NCBI GenBank assembly: GCA_009668975.1
Contig: SBEG01000014.1
Location: 1 to 64,000, forward strand
Reading direction: 5' to 3'
Origin: Deltaproteobacteria bacterium
Lineage (GTDB): Bacteria; Desulfobacterota; Desulfuromonadia; Geobacterales; Geobacteraceae
Length of the DNA: 64,000 bases
Under the pieces are notes generated by a model. It had not been told where the DNA came from. It worked only from the letters and a program-made list of their open reading frames with translations, and made no database searches. The position numbers and the translations under genes are program-made. Below are positions 1 through 8,232 of this stretch, piece after piece (position 1 is the first letter of the stretch; the number at the start of each line of letters is the position of its first letter).

Positions 1-66
1 GGGTGGGGTAGAGGCTTCTGCTGGTGTCCCAAAAGCGGTATCGTACTTTTTTTGCTGCCGCGGTGG

Positions 67-93
67 GCGGGTGTTTCGAATTGCCCGCGTTTT
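67..93 (+). terminator. weak terminator-like hairpin
   Basis: GCGGG and CCCGC pair around a 12-nt loop and are followed by GTTTT. The stem is short, so this is only a candidate terminator for a gene outside the window. Confidence 0.25.
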
Positions 94-606
94 CAATCTG
101 GCGCAGTGTGGGTGTGTTGTGTCTCAATATATAAGAGGTTCCGGGTAGGTTGAGGGTAGGGGCCTGAGTGTGTTGATTGGCTCTGGATTTTTAAATAAGT
201 TTGCCCGGCAACTGGTGGTAAAATTGCTGTTTATGGCTTTGCGACAATCTTGTTGCCGCTAGTGCCTGCTTTAAGTGTTCTATATTAGAACTGTGTTCTC
301 TCTGGTTACAATGTAAAAAAAGGTCTATACAGGTTAAATTTTCTGTTGTATGTTGTGCACGGTAAAAAAAGTCTCTAAAATGAACACTAAGCTGCATCTC
401 CGAGTTCTGGGGGGTGTTGAAAAGACGTATTTTTTCACTGGCATGTATATTGCTTTCACAAAACGATGTTTTGGTAATAATTTTTTCAACAGGAAAGGAG
501 GTGTAAATCAATTCGACACGAATCAATGTGTCGTAAAGAGAGTTTGCCTCATGCTGGTCTTTTTGATTGATCCCTGACGGCAATTCTCAGGGTGTCTCAA
601 GAGCGC

Positions 607-622
607 TGGCAGCTAGCTTGTC
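607..622 (+). promoter_or_regulatory. weak sigma-54-like promoter
   Basis: TGGCAG-CTAGC-TTGTC resembles the -24/-12 consensus TGGCAC-N5-TTGCA with correct spacing, but the -12 GC is GT. If used, the leader to the porin start would be about 170 nt, like the leader of the alcohol dehydrogenase gene. The missing GC makes this doubtful. Confidence 0.22.
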
Positions 623-806
623 TGTTATGTAGGGTGAGGGGGAGAAAAATTCGCGCTGCCTGAGTATCGCGATTGAGGTAAGACCTCTGAAGGTGCTTTT
701 CTGTTGTGTTTTTAGTCTCCCGTTAGTTGAGTACCCAGAGTTGGTGGAAACCTTCAGCTATGAAGGAGCGACCTATTTTTAATTACCATGAAGAAGGAGG
801 AAAAGA

Positions 807-2045
807 ATGAAGAGAGCTAAAATCAGTACTGCGATTATTGGTTTCCTGGGTTTTGCCGCCCTGCTTTTGGTGGCAAGCACTCCCGCCAAGGCAGCTTTTG
901 TTGTCGGTGGCGAAAATGGCTGGCAGATGAGCTACGATGGTATGATCAACGTGTTCATGGTGTATGATGCCAAGGACCAGTTGCAGGATAAAAACGGAAA
1001 CGTTCTTCCTGCTGCAGATACCGGCGTTGCCAGTGAACGTCAGTCTTTCCGTATTCGTACCGGTCTGCTGCCGAGTATTTTTGCTTTTAATGTAAAGTCT
1101 CCTACCATTGATGGTGTTGACTATGCTGCCAGGATTGGCCTCTATCCGCAGGTTCAGAACAACGGCACCAGGACCGGCCTCGGACCTGGCTCACCAATTG
1201 ACAGCGGGACATCGCTCGATATTCGTGAGGTATTCTTCACTGCAGATGGTAAATTCGGCCAGTTCCTCGTTGGCCGTGCATTGAACCTCTATCAGGGTAA
1301 AAACATCCTTACTGACATGACTCTGATCGGTAATGGTGTGCCTCTCAATATGACTGGCGGCGGTGTTGACCTCGGTCATATCGGTTATGGCTACCTCTAT
1401 ACATCTTTTGGCCCCCAGTTCCGTTACACCACTCCTGATATGGCTGGATTCAAGGTCGCTTTTGCGATCGCGGACCCGAGCCAGATTGATGGAGCAACAA
1501 CAATCAATCAGCCCCGTTTTGAAACGGAAATCTCCTATGCCAAGGAATTCGGTGGTGTGAAGATCAGCAGCTGGCTCTCCGCTCTCTATCAGGAAGCTAA
1601 ATTCAATTTCTCTGAGCACAAAGTATCTAGTATCGGCGGAGCAGGTGGTGTTCAGGCATGGATGGGTCCTGTTGAATTGCTGCTCTCCGGTTTTGGCGGC
1701 AAAGGCCTTGGTATGACCCTTATTCAAGACGATGGCAATGCCCTTGACGCCGACTTGAAAGAGCGCACTACTTATGGTGGCTTGGTACATGCCTCCTATA
1801 CTATCGGCGCAGCCAAGCTTGGTGCTCAGTATGGTATCAACTATGCTGACAAAACCGATAGAGATGCAGCAACTGTCGGGTTTAACGGCATCAAGTCTAA
1901 GCAGGCTGTTACCGGCGGCTGTTACTACTCCGTCAACAAGTACCTGACCTTGGTAGGTGAGTATACCTGGGCGCGCGATTCCTATTATGACAGCGCACGT
2001 CAGACCCAGAACATTGTCTCTCTCGGTACCGTTTTCGTCTGGTAG
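807..2045 (+). CDS. outer-membrane porin-like beta-barrel protein
   Basis: The 412-residue product starts with a Sec signal peptide (charged MKRAK, hydrophobic stretch, cleavage near TPAKA-AF) and ends in aromatic FVW, the usual C-terminal signature for BAM-inserted outer-membrane barrels. The body alternates short hydrophobic and polar strands with many Gly, Tyr and Asn, and has no cytoplasmic-type domain. A strong Shine-Dalgarno (AAGAAGGAGG) sits just before the ATG, and a clean terminator follows. The family resembles the putative porins common in Geobacter-type bacteria; the substrate cannot be read from sequence. Its position before the ethanol-oxidation genes suggests solute uptake under the same conditions, which is inference. 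Confidence 0.8.
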   Translation: MKRAKISTAIIGFLGFAALLLVASTPAKAAFVVGGENGWQMSYDGMINVFMVYDAKDQLQDKNGNVLPAADTGVASERQSFRIRTGLLPSIFAFNVKSPTIDGVDYAARIGLYPQVQNNGTRTGLGPGSPIDSGTSLDIREVFFTADGKFGQFLVGRALNLYQGKNILTDMTLIGNGVPLNMTGGGVDLGHIGYGYLYTSFGPQFRYTTPDMAGFKVAFAIADPSQIDGATTINQPRFETEISYAKEFGGVKISSWLSALYQEAKFNFSEHKVSSIGGAGGVQAWMGPVELLLSGFGGKGLGMTLIQDDGNALDADLKERTTYGGLVHASYTIGAAKLGAQYGINYADKTDRDAATVGFNGIKSKQAVTGGCYYSVNKYLTLVGEYTWARDSYYDSARQTQNIVSLGTVFVW

Positions 2046-2075
2046 TCGTAAGGACATTCAAATGTAATGGTGACG

Positions 2076-2105
2076 CAGGGGCCCTGAAAGGGGCCCCTGT
2101 TTTTG
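2076..2105 (+). terminator. Rho-independent terminator
   Basis: CAGGGGCCC and GGGCCCCTG form a 9-bp stem around a short loop and are followed by TTTTTG. It ends the porin transcript. Confidence 0.85.
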
Positions 2106-2334
2106 TATCTGTAGTACTTATTGTACAGAATCTGTCCGCTACGGGTTGAGTCCAGACGGATGCCCTTTTTCTTTGACTTCCTCTGCTTTCTAGTGCTATA
2201 CAGGTCACGCTAAACTGTTCGGGAATTATGACAGCTTCGGCGCTCTGCGCTAGTTTTTTGCATGACTGCCAAGAGGTTGCTGGCGGTACGATATTTCCTG
2301 GACTACAAGTCAAATTTTAGACAAGGAGCATGTA

Positions 2335-3183
2335 ATGAATAATGATGCTGTTGGGTTTCCGCTACCGACCAACTTTTGGAAGCTAATGATCGTATTTATT
2401 TTTTGCGTTGGGTTAGTAGGTTGCTCCACGCTCAAATCGATTACCAGTAACACGGACAGTAAGCAGCTGTTCAAATCACGAGACCAGTTTGTCAGGATCA
2501 TCAAGCAGGACAGTGTTAAGGGGGCTAAGACGCCGGTAAATGGCCATCCTGTTTCTCTTGATGAAGGGCAGATACGAATGGCTTTCAATTCGCTCGAATT
2601 TATGTCCCCGGGCAAGGAAGGCTCCTCGCCGGTTTTTGAAGAAGCTGAGCTTGATGTTCTTGCCCGCTATCTCCCGACAGCTTTATCTCAAGCCGGACCA
2701 GAAGAGGATGTGGCCTTTGCAGTGGTTGGAAACTTCAAAGCTGTTTACGGGTTGGCAAAAGAACAGATGTACACCTCCGGCCGGGTTTTTTATCGTGAAG
2801 GGAAGCTGAATATTATTTTCGGAGAGATCCATGGCAAATATTGGCCCAATGCGGATCGTCGTCTCTACCCGCTTGCCCCTGGTTCCCGTTCCAAACCTAC
2901 GGTACACACCTGGGCTCTCTTGATTCAACCTGACCAGGAGTTTCATTCCGGTCCTGAAGGTCAGCGAACCGACTGGGTCGTGCTGGATCTCGCTTCGATG
3001 GAAGCGCGTGCTGCCATGGGCGAAAAGGCTGCCACTACCCAAGTGCCAGCGGCAGTTCCTTACTATGGCGCGCAGAAATCGGTTGAGGAGCGGCTGCAGA
3101 TATTGAACGATCTTAAGAATAAAAAAATGATAACCAACGAGGAATATGAGCAAAAAAGGCTGGATATTCTGAAAGATCTCTGA
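2335..3183 (+). CDS. lipoprotein with C-terminal SHOCT-like domain
   Basis: The 282-residue product has a hydrophobic N-terminal segment ending in the lipobox LVGC (Cys near residue 32), so it should be a lipid-anchored envelope protein. The last 30 or so residues (VEERLQILNDL, then KKMITNEEYEQKRLDIL) match the short C-terminal domain SHOCT, a bundle thought to mediate oligomerisation. The middle is not recognised. An AAGGAG ribosome site lies 7 nt before the ATG. It stands alone between the porin and the regulator. Function unknown; the lipoprotein call is firm, the SHOCT call moderate. Confidence 0.75.
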   Translation: MNNDAVGFPLPTNFWKLMIVFIFCVGLVGCSTLKSITSNTDSKQLFKSRDQFVRIIKQDSVKGAKTPVNGHPVSLDEGQIRMAFNSLEFMSPGKEGSSPVFEEAELDVLARYLPTALSQAGPEEDVAFAVVGNFKAVYGLAKEQMYTSGRVFYREGKLNIIFGEIHGKYWPNADRRLYPLAPGSRSKPTVHTWALLIQPDQEFHSGPEGQRTDWVVLDLASMEARAAMGEKAATTQVPAAVPYYGAQKSVEERLQILNDLKNKKMITNEEYEQKRLDILKDL

Positions 3184-3562
3184 TTATATTCTGTCGTTAA
3201 ATCACGCACAAGTTGACCATGTTCTGGTGACGAATTGCAATTTGATCGGCTCAAGAGCCTCAAACCTTTAACGGGTTTTTGCTTCTTGGGCCTTTCTATT
3301 TTTGATCAATCTCCATCAGTGAAAGGCAAGGGATAGAGGTGCCGCATTTCTTTAAAATTGCATAACTGATTATAACCACAAGGAAATAATACTAGATTTT
3401 TATTTTTAAGTAATGTATACAATGTGCAGGCATGCAATCAATGTTAGAAAAAGGTGGGTATTTAGCGGGAATAAAATGTTCGTGAGTCACTGCGCGGCTT
3501 AGTGCGATATCATGCAGAACAATTGAGCCTCGGTAGCTAGCGAAGGTAAAGGGGTTACATAG
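3184..3562. other. intergenic region before the sigma-54 activator gene
   Basis: A short AAACC/GGTTT hairpin near 3259-3276 with a T-rich tail may weakly terminate the lipoprotein transcript. AT-rich DNA near 3390-3420, including TATACAAT, may hold the activator promoter, but no good -35 element is seen. No gene is supported. Confidence 0.4.
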
Positions 3563-5509
3563 ATGACAGCTCAAGTCATTCATCTGATTGAAGAAGCCTG
3601 GAACCGCTATATTACAAATGATGTTCTGGATGCCCACAAGCTGCGGCCTGAGGTTGCCCATTCCTGGCAGCGCTGTAGAAATTTCAAAGTTGACCCGTAT
3701 GGACAGCAAGACACTGATATAGATGGTAACGAATTAAAGGATGTCCTGCAGGCATCCCAACACCTCATTAAGATAGCCCGCCCTTTCATCCACAATCTCT
3801 ATGGTTTCGTCAAAGGATCCGGCTTTCAGGTAGTGCTGACGGACAATGACGGGCTGATCGTCGAAGCGATCGGAGACCCCGAGATACTGAAGAAAACCAA
3901 GCAGATACAGCTGTGCCCGGGAGGCCTCTGGAGTGAATCCGCTAAGGGGACAAACGCAATTGGCACGGCAATCATGGAAAAAAAACCGATCCAAATTTTT
4001 GCCCGAGAGCATTTCTGCCAACCCCATCATTATCTGACCTGCTCTGCCTCCCCTATTTTTGATCCCGAAGGCCAAATGGTTGGTGTCCTTGATATTACCG
4101 GGGACTATAAAGCATTTAACCCGCATACGCTCAGTCTTGTTGTTGCTGCGGTCAGTGCAATAGAGAACCAGTTGCGGCTTCATAAGACGACCAGTAAGCT
4201 CTATGTTTCCTACCGCTTTTCCAACACCCTGCTTGAAACCATTTCTGACGGAGTAATTGCGGTTGATAGCAATGGGGTGATTAATCAGTTGAATTCATAC
4301 GGCGGCAAACTCCTCGGCGCAGATCCTAAGCTTTCCATCGGCAAGCATATCGCAAATGTTCTGAAGAAGCCCTCCGCAATCCTGCAGGTCTTGTCAACAG
4401 GTGTTGAATATCGAGACCATGAGTTGTTCAATGAGGACACGGGGAAAAAAGTAAATCAGTCTGTGTCCCCTTTGCGTGATGATACAGGGCGCACGATCGG
4501 GGCGCTTGCCATTCTGCGGGAGAATCGGGAGCGTCAGTCGGGAAGGCGGAGCGGTTCGCTGACGGCGAAATACGTTTTTGACGATATCATAGGGCAAAGT
4601 GAGTCAGTATCAAATGCCAAAAAATGGGGGAAAATTGCCGCCGGGAGTCCTTCGACTGTACTTTTGACAGGAGAAAGCGGAACGGGCAAAGAGCTCTTCG
4701 CACAGGCAATACATAATGGCAGTGCCCGTAAGGACCGTCCTTTTATTGCAATCAATTGTGCCGCCCTGCCCGATACTTTGATCGAAAGTGAACTGTTTGG
4801 TTATGAGGAGGGCTCTTTTACCGGATCCAAAAAGGGCGGCCAGGCTGGTAAGTTTGAACTTGCAAATGGCGGGACTATCTTTCTCGATGAGATTGGGGAT
4901 ATTCCTCTTTATACTCAGGTGAAGCTGTTGCGCGTCATCCAGGAAAAAAAGATCTCTCGAATCGGTTCTTCCGGCGAGATCAATGTAGATATTCGAATAA
5001 TTGCCGCGACCCACAAGGATCTTAAGGAAGAGGTCCAAAGGGGAAATTTCAGAAAGGATCTTTACTATCGACTCAATGTTATCACCATAAATATTGCCTC
5101 TCTCCGTGACAGGATGGATGATCTCCCGTTATTGGCGAAACATTTCATCACAAAGCTCTCACTTAAGCTTAATCGAAAAAATATCTCCGCAACCGACGAT
5201 TTCTACGACAAACTGAAAACATATAGCTGGCCCGGTAATATCCGCGAACTGGAAAACGCCATCGAGCGGGGACTTAACCTCATTACAGATAATGGCGTGC
5301 TGGTCCCTGAACTCCTGCATTTTGACAGTCCTGGACCGGCGAAAATTGGTGAGCGAATTACAGATGTAAAGTCTTTGAAGGATATCGAAAGGGATGCAAT
5401 AGTTCAGGCATTAAATCTTTATAAGGGAAATATTCTTAAAGTTTCAGCGAAACTTGGTGTGGGACGAAACACCTTGTATCGAAAGATCAAGGAGTATGAC
5501 ATCAAGTAA
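3563..5509 (+). CDS. sigma-54-dependent activator, AcoR-like
   Basis: The 648-residue protein has the AcoR layout: N-terminal region with a GAF domain (about 60-205), a PAS domain (about 215-315), an AAA+ sigma-54 interaction domain (about 335-560) and a Fis-type helix-turn-helix at the C-terminus. Walker A is GESGTGKE and Walker B is [11 protein letters not shown]. The sigma-54 contacting loop reads GSFTGS where GAFTGA is usual. The DNA-binding end is [20 protein letters not shown]. AcoR-type proteins activate acetoin, alcohol or aldehyde catabolism genes. Here the gene faces the iron alcohol dehydrogenase gene, whose leader holds a consensus -24/-12 promoter, so it most likely activates that gene; this is inferred from position. 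Confidence 0.9.
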   Translation: MTAQVIHLIEEAWNRYITNDVLDAHKLRPEVAHSWQRCRNFKVDPYGQQDTDIDGNELKDVLQASQHLIKIARPFIHNLYGFVKGSGFQVVLTDNDGLIVEAIGDPEILKKTKQIQLCPGGLWSESAKGTNAIGTAIMEKKPIQIFAREHFCQPHHYLTCSASPIFDPEGQMVGVLDITGDYKAFNPHTLSLVVAAVSAIENQLRLHKTTSKLYVSYRFSNTLLETISDGVIAVDSNGVINQLNSYGGKLLGADPKLSIGKHIANVLKKPSAILQVLSTGVEYRDHELFNEDTGKKVNQSVSPLRDDTGRTIGALAILRENRERQSGRRSGSLTAKYVFDDIIGQSESVSNAKKWGKIAAGSPSTVLLTGESGTGKELFAQAIHNGSARKDRPFIAINCAALPDTLIESELFGYEEGSFTGSKKGGQAGKFELANGGTIFLDEIGDIPLYTQVKLLRVIQEKKISRIGSSGEINVDIRIIAATHKDLKEEVQRGNFRKDLYYRLNVITINIASLRDRMDDLPLLAKHFITKLSLKLNRKNISATDDFYDKLKTYSWPGNIRELENAIERGLNLITDNGVLVPELLHFDSPGPAKIGERITDVKSLKDIERDAIVQALNLYKGNILKVSAKLGVGRNTLYRKIKEYDIK

Positions 5510-5885
5510 AAATGATAGATTCCGTAATCCTGCCAGCGCCAGGTTCCCTCTCTTGGTTGTGACTATTTAACAATTCTTTCGTCTTTTACATTTTTTTGTC
5601 AATTTGCTGCGATACATTCCACAATTCTTCCACGTATATCGGTCAGGCCTTGCTACTGTCCGTCCGGTCAGCTTCGGTAAGGCATATTTCAAGTATCTCA
5701 TTTTCATTCAGAGCCTTTAAATAAGCTGGATTGTTCATCCCCCCTTTTTTTCTATTCAACATTTGCCACCTCGGTATTGAGCCTGCGGTCAGTACAAAAA
5801 TGAAGTAGCTGCGCCTATTAAGTTGAAATTCTGCTGACATGCCCCTGTGTTTTGTTCTGTTCGTAAAGCACGTGGTAAGAATCCG

Positions 5886-5897
5886 TGTTCCAAAATG
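5886..5897. promoter_or_regulatory. candidate enhancer repeat, distal copy
   Basis: TGTTCCAAAATG, repeated exactly at 6258-6269. Both copies contain TCCA-AAA-TG, close to a small dyad. The regulator that binds it is inferred to be the upstream AcoR-like protein. Confidence 0.35.
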
Positions 5898-6257
5898 ATC
5901 TTACGCAAGTGTATTTGCTGTAATTATCTGTGTGCAGTGCCGGTAAGAAAAATAATGAAGAAAAGATTTCATCTGCCGTGAGAAATCAGCCGTAAAAAAA
6001 ATTGTGCCAGCAAACCGTGTATTGTACTTATTTGATATTTTCAGAGTAAGGGCCGTCGCAGTAAAACTTGCTGACTCGTTGACGGTAAGTAATTGGCTCC
6101 TTTGTCGGGTAAAACATGCTAAGGCTTAGAAAAATAGAATGCCATTTCAAAATGAAATAAAAAATAGTTTGAGCACTTGACAGCCGATTTTAACTCGGTA
6201 TGCTATAAACAATTTCGCAAAGATTGGAAGTCGGTAGTGCTCTATAATTAGACGACA

Positions 6258-6269
6258 TGTTCCAAAATG
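6258..6269. promoter_or_regulatory. candidate enhancer repeat, proximal copy
   Basis: Exact second copy of TGTTCCAAAATG, about 100 bp upstream of the -24 element. Here the core continues as TCCA-AAA-TGGA, a perfect small palindrome. The distance fits an upstream activating site for a sigma-54 activator. Confidence 0.4.
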
Positions 6270-6359
6270 GATTGGTTGAGTTGGCGGGTAATAAAAAACG
6301 AATGTTGCTTTTCTTCTATAATTCGGGCAATTGACAGAATCCTAAAAAAAAGTAGTTAG

Positions 6360-6375
6360 TGGCACCGGACTTGCA
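6360..6375 (+). promoter_or_regulatory. sigma-54 (-24/-12) promoter of alcohol dehydrogenase gene
   Basis: TGGCAC-CGGAC-TTGCA matches the RpoN consensus at every conserved position; GG and GC are 12 bp apart as required. Predicted transcription start is near 6386, giving a leader of about 168 nt before the ATG at 6554. Confidence 0.88.
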
Positions 6376-6553
6376 GTTAGTAAAACACTTGTTTATTGGA
6401 TTCACATTTTTACCGAGAGAGGGGGTGGTAGTACTAAGAAGGGCATTGCAGTATTGTGTTCTTGTATGCTATTGTGCTTCTCGTTGATGTAGTAAGTGGG
6501 CATTTGCCCAGATGTGTTTTGATGGAAAAAAATAAAATATGGAGGATTGACAA

Positions 6554-7720
6554 ATGGCTTTAGCAGAACAGAGTTTCTTTTTCTTTATCCCGACTATCAG
6601 TATTCTTGGTGTAGGTTGCTCTAAGGAAGCAGGCCCCAAAGCTAAATCCTTGGGCTTCAAAAAAGCTCTGCTTGTAACCGACGCTGGCTTGGCGAAAATG
6701 GGTGTTGCCGATATCATCGGTGGTTACCTGAAGGCCGAAGGCGTTGATTATGTTCTTTACTCCGGCGCTGAGCCCAATCCTACCGACATAAACGTACGTG
6801 ACGGCGTTAAAGTTTGGAAAGACAACGGCTGCGACTCCCTGATCTCCTTGGGTGGCGGTAGCTCCCATGACTGCGGTAAGGGTATCGGCCTCATGATGTC
6901 CAACCCCGGTAAAGACATTCGTGACTTCGAAGGTCTCGATGTTTCTACTGAGAACTTTGTTCCTTACATCGCAATCAACACCACTGCTGGTACCGCCAGC
7001 GAAATGACCCGTTTCTGCATCATCACCAACACCGATACCCATGTTAAAATGGCTATCGTTGACTGGCGTGTAACCGCACAGGTTTGTATCGTTGACCCGG
7101 TCCTTATGCTCGGCAAACCGCCCGCATTGACCGCAGCAACCGGTATGGACGCTCTTACCCACGCTGTTGAAGCATATGTTTCTACAATCGCTGAGCCGAT
7201 CACCGACGCATGCGCCATCAAGGCCATCGAACTGATCGCTAAAGCTCTTCCTCGCGCAGTTGCCCTCGGTTCCGACCTCCAGGCACGTGACGATATGGCA
7301 TGGGCTGAGTTCCTTGCCGGTATGGCATTCAACAACGCTGGTCTTGGCTACGTTCACGCCATGGCTCACCAGTTGGGTGGTTTCTACAACCTGCCGCACG
7401 GTGTTTGCAACGCCATCCTGCTGCCGGCCGTTGAGCAGTACAACCTGATTGCCGCTCCTGCACGTTTTGCTGACATCGCAAAAGCAATGGGCGTCAAAAC
7501 TGAAAATATGTCGACTATGGATGCCGCACAGGCAGCTATCGACGCTATCAAGAAGCTGTCCGCTCAGATTGGTATTCCGCCGAACCTCACCGTTCTCGGC
7601 GTAAAAGAGCAGGACCTCAAGGTTATGGCTGAAAACGCAAAGAAAGACGTTTGTCAGCTCATGAATCCTCGTACAGCTACTCTTGAGCAGGTTATCGATA
7701 TCTTCAAGTCCGCAATGTAA
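6554..7720 (+). CDS. iron-containing (type III) alcohol dehydrogenase
   Basis: The 388-residue enzyme should interconvert a primary alcohol and an aldehyde with NAD(H) in the cytoplasm. The nucleotide site GGGSSHDCGK is present, and all four metal ligands of type III dehydrogenases fall in place: Asp199 and His203 (TGMDALTHAVE), His268 (YVHAMAHQ) and His282 (NLPHGV). Length is normal. Codons are strongly biased to C/G-ending choices typical of abundant proteins, unlike the poorer flanks, so high expression is likely. A GGAGG site precedes the ATG. With a consensus sigma-54 promoter upstream and an aldehyde oxidoreductase downstream, ethanol is the most likely substrate; 1,2- or 1,3-diols remain possible. 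Confidence 0.92.
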   Translation: MALAEQSFFFFIPTISILGVGCSKEAGPKAKSLGFKKALLVTDAGLAKMGVADIIGGYLKAEGVDYVLYSGAEPNPTDINVRDGVKVWKDNGCDSLISLGGGSSHDCGKGIGLMMSNPGKDIRDFEGLDVSTENFVPYIAINTTAGTASEMTRFCIITNTDTHVKMAIVDWRVTAQVCIVDPVLMLGKPPALTAATGMDALTHAVEAYVSTIAEPITDACAIKAIELIAKALPRAVALGSDLQARDDMAWAEFLAGMAFNNAGLGYVHAMAHQLGGFYNLPHGVCNAILLPAVEQYNLIAAPARFADIAKAMGVKTENMSTMDAAQAAIDAIKKLSAQIGIPPNLTVLGVKEQDLKVMAENAKKDVCQLMNPRTATLEQVIDIFKSAM

Positions 7721-7747
7721 TTGTCTTGAAGTACATTGATTAACTCT

Positions 7748-7780
7748 GGGGGGATGGCGAAAGCCATCCCCCCAACTTTT
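7748..7780 (+). terminator. terminator after alcohol dehydrogenase gene
   Basis: A perfect 11-bp stem (7748-7758 with 7763-7773) closed by a GAAA tetraloop, followed by AACTTTTA. It makes the dehydrogenase gene its own transcription unit. Confidence 0.8.
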
Positions 7781-8232
7781 ATCTCCGATGAAAAACTGTT
7801 GTTTGTAATGGTTCCTTCCCTAAATGCCTGTACTCATGGCAATCTTCGACGCCGCCACAAAATTAAAGTGTATGCATCAAGAAATACGATGTAATAGAAT
7901 GTTCTGAATGCTGCTGTATCCATCTGGACAAATTGTGTTTCAAAATTATTCGGTCTGTCTGTTATGTCATGTTTTGGTACACCATAGTATTATTTTTTTT
8001 ATAACGTAATTGGCGGTATGGCGGTTGCTAAAGGGGAGGCAATGTTCTATCCAGCGTGGTTATTAATTTGAAAAGGCAAGGTTTCATCGGGAATTTTACT
8101 CGAAAATCAAACAAGGTTCCAAACTTCGATAATAATGATTTTATTTTTTTTCTGACTTGTGGTATGTTTCTTTCATTGTGTTGACCCGGGCAGTTTCAAA
8201 AATTGAAAAAAAGAATGGGAATGGAGGAAAGA
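7781..8232. other. intergenic region before aldehyde oxidoreductase gene
   Basis: About 450 bp without a gene, AT-rich. It must hold the promoter of the aldehyde oxidoreductase gene because a terminator precedes it. The only -24/-12 candidate is poor (8014-8029). Confidence 0.45.
8014..8029 (+). promoter_or_regulatory. poor sigma-54-like site
   Basis: CGGTAT-GGCGG-TTGCT has GG and GC 12 bp apart and a full TTGCT, but only GG and A match in the -24 half. Considered because the gene order suggests co-regulation with the alcohol dehydrogenase gene. Confidence 0.2.

Larger units (their letters stand above)
1..806. other. intergenic region upstream of porin gene
   Basis: No convincing gene is seen. 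The DNA is AT-richer than the coding regions. A short GC-rich hairpin (67-71 pairing with 84-88, followed by four T) could terminate a gene lying before the window. Most of the rest is probably leader and control DNA for the outer-membrane protein gene at 807. Confidence 0.5.
5510..6553. other. 1-kb regulatory gap before alcohol dehydrogenase gene
   Basis: No convincing gene is seen. The stretch is AT-rich and holds a sigma-54 promoter (6360-6375) and a 12-bp direct repeat (5886-5897, 6258-6269). A 65-codon frame on the minus strand (5643-5840) is not supported by homology or codon bias. The length suits an enhancer plus DNA-bending region for a sigma-54 promoter. Confidence 0.6.

Noticed and set aside
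191..583. 130-codon frame on the minus strand
   Set aside because: No ribosome site, no recognised family, TTG start, and composition like the surrounding AT-rich non-coding DNA.
5643..5840. 65-codon frame on the minus strand between activator and alcohol dehydrogenase genes
   Set aside because: No family and no proper ribosome spacing; lies in an evident control region.
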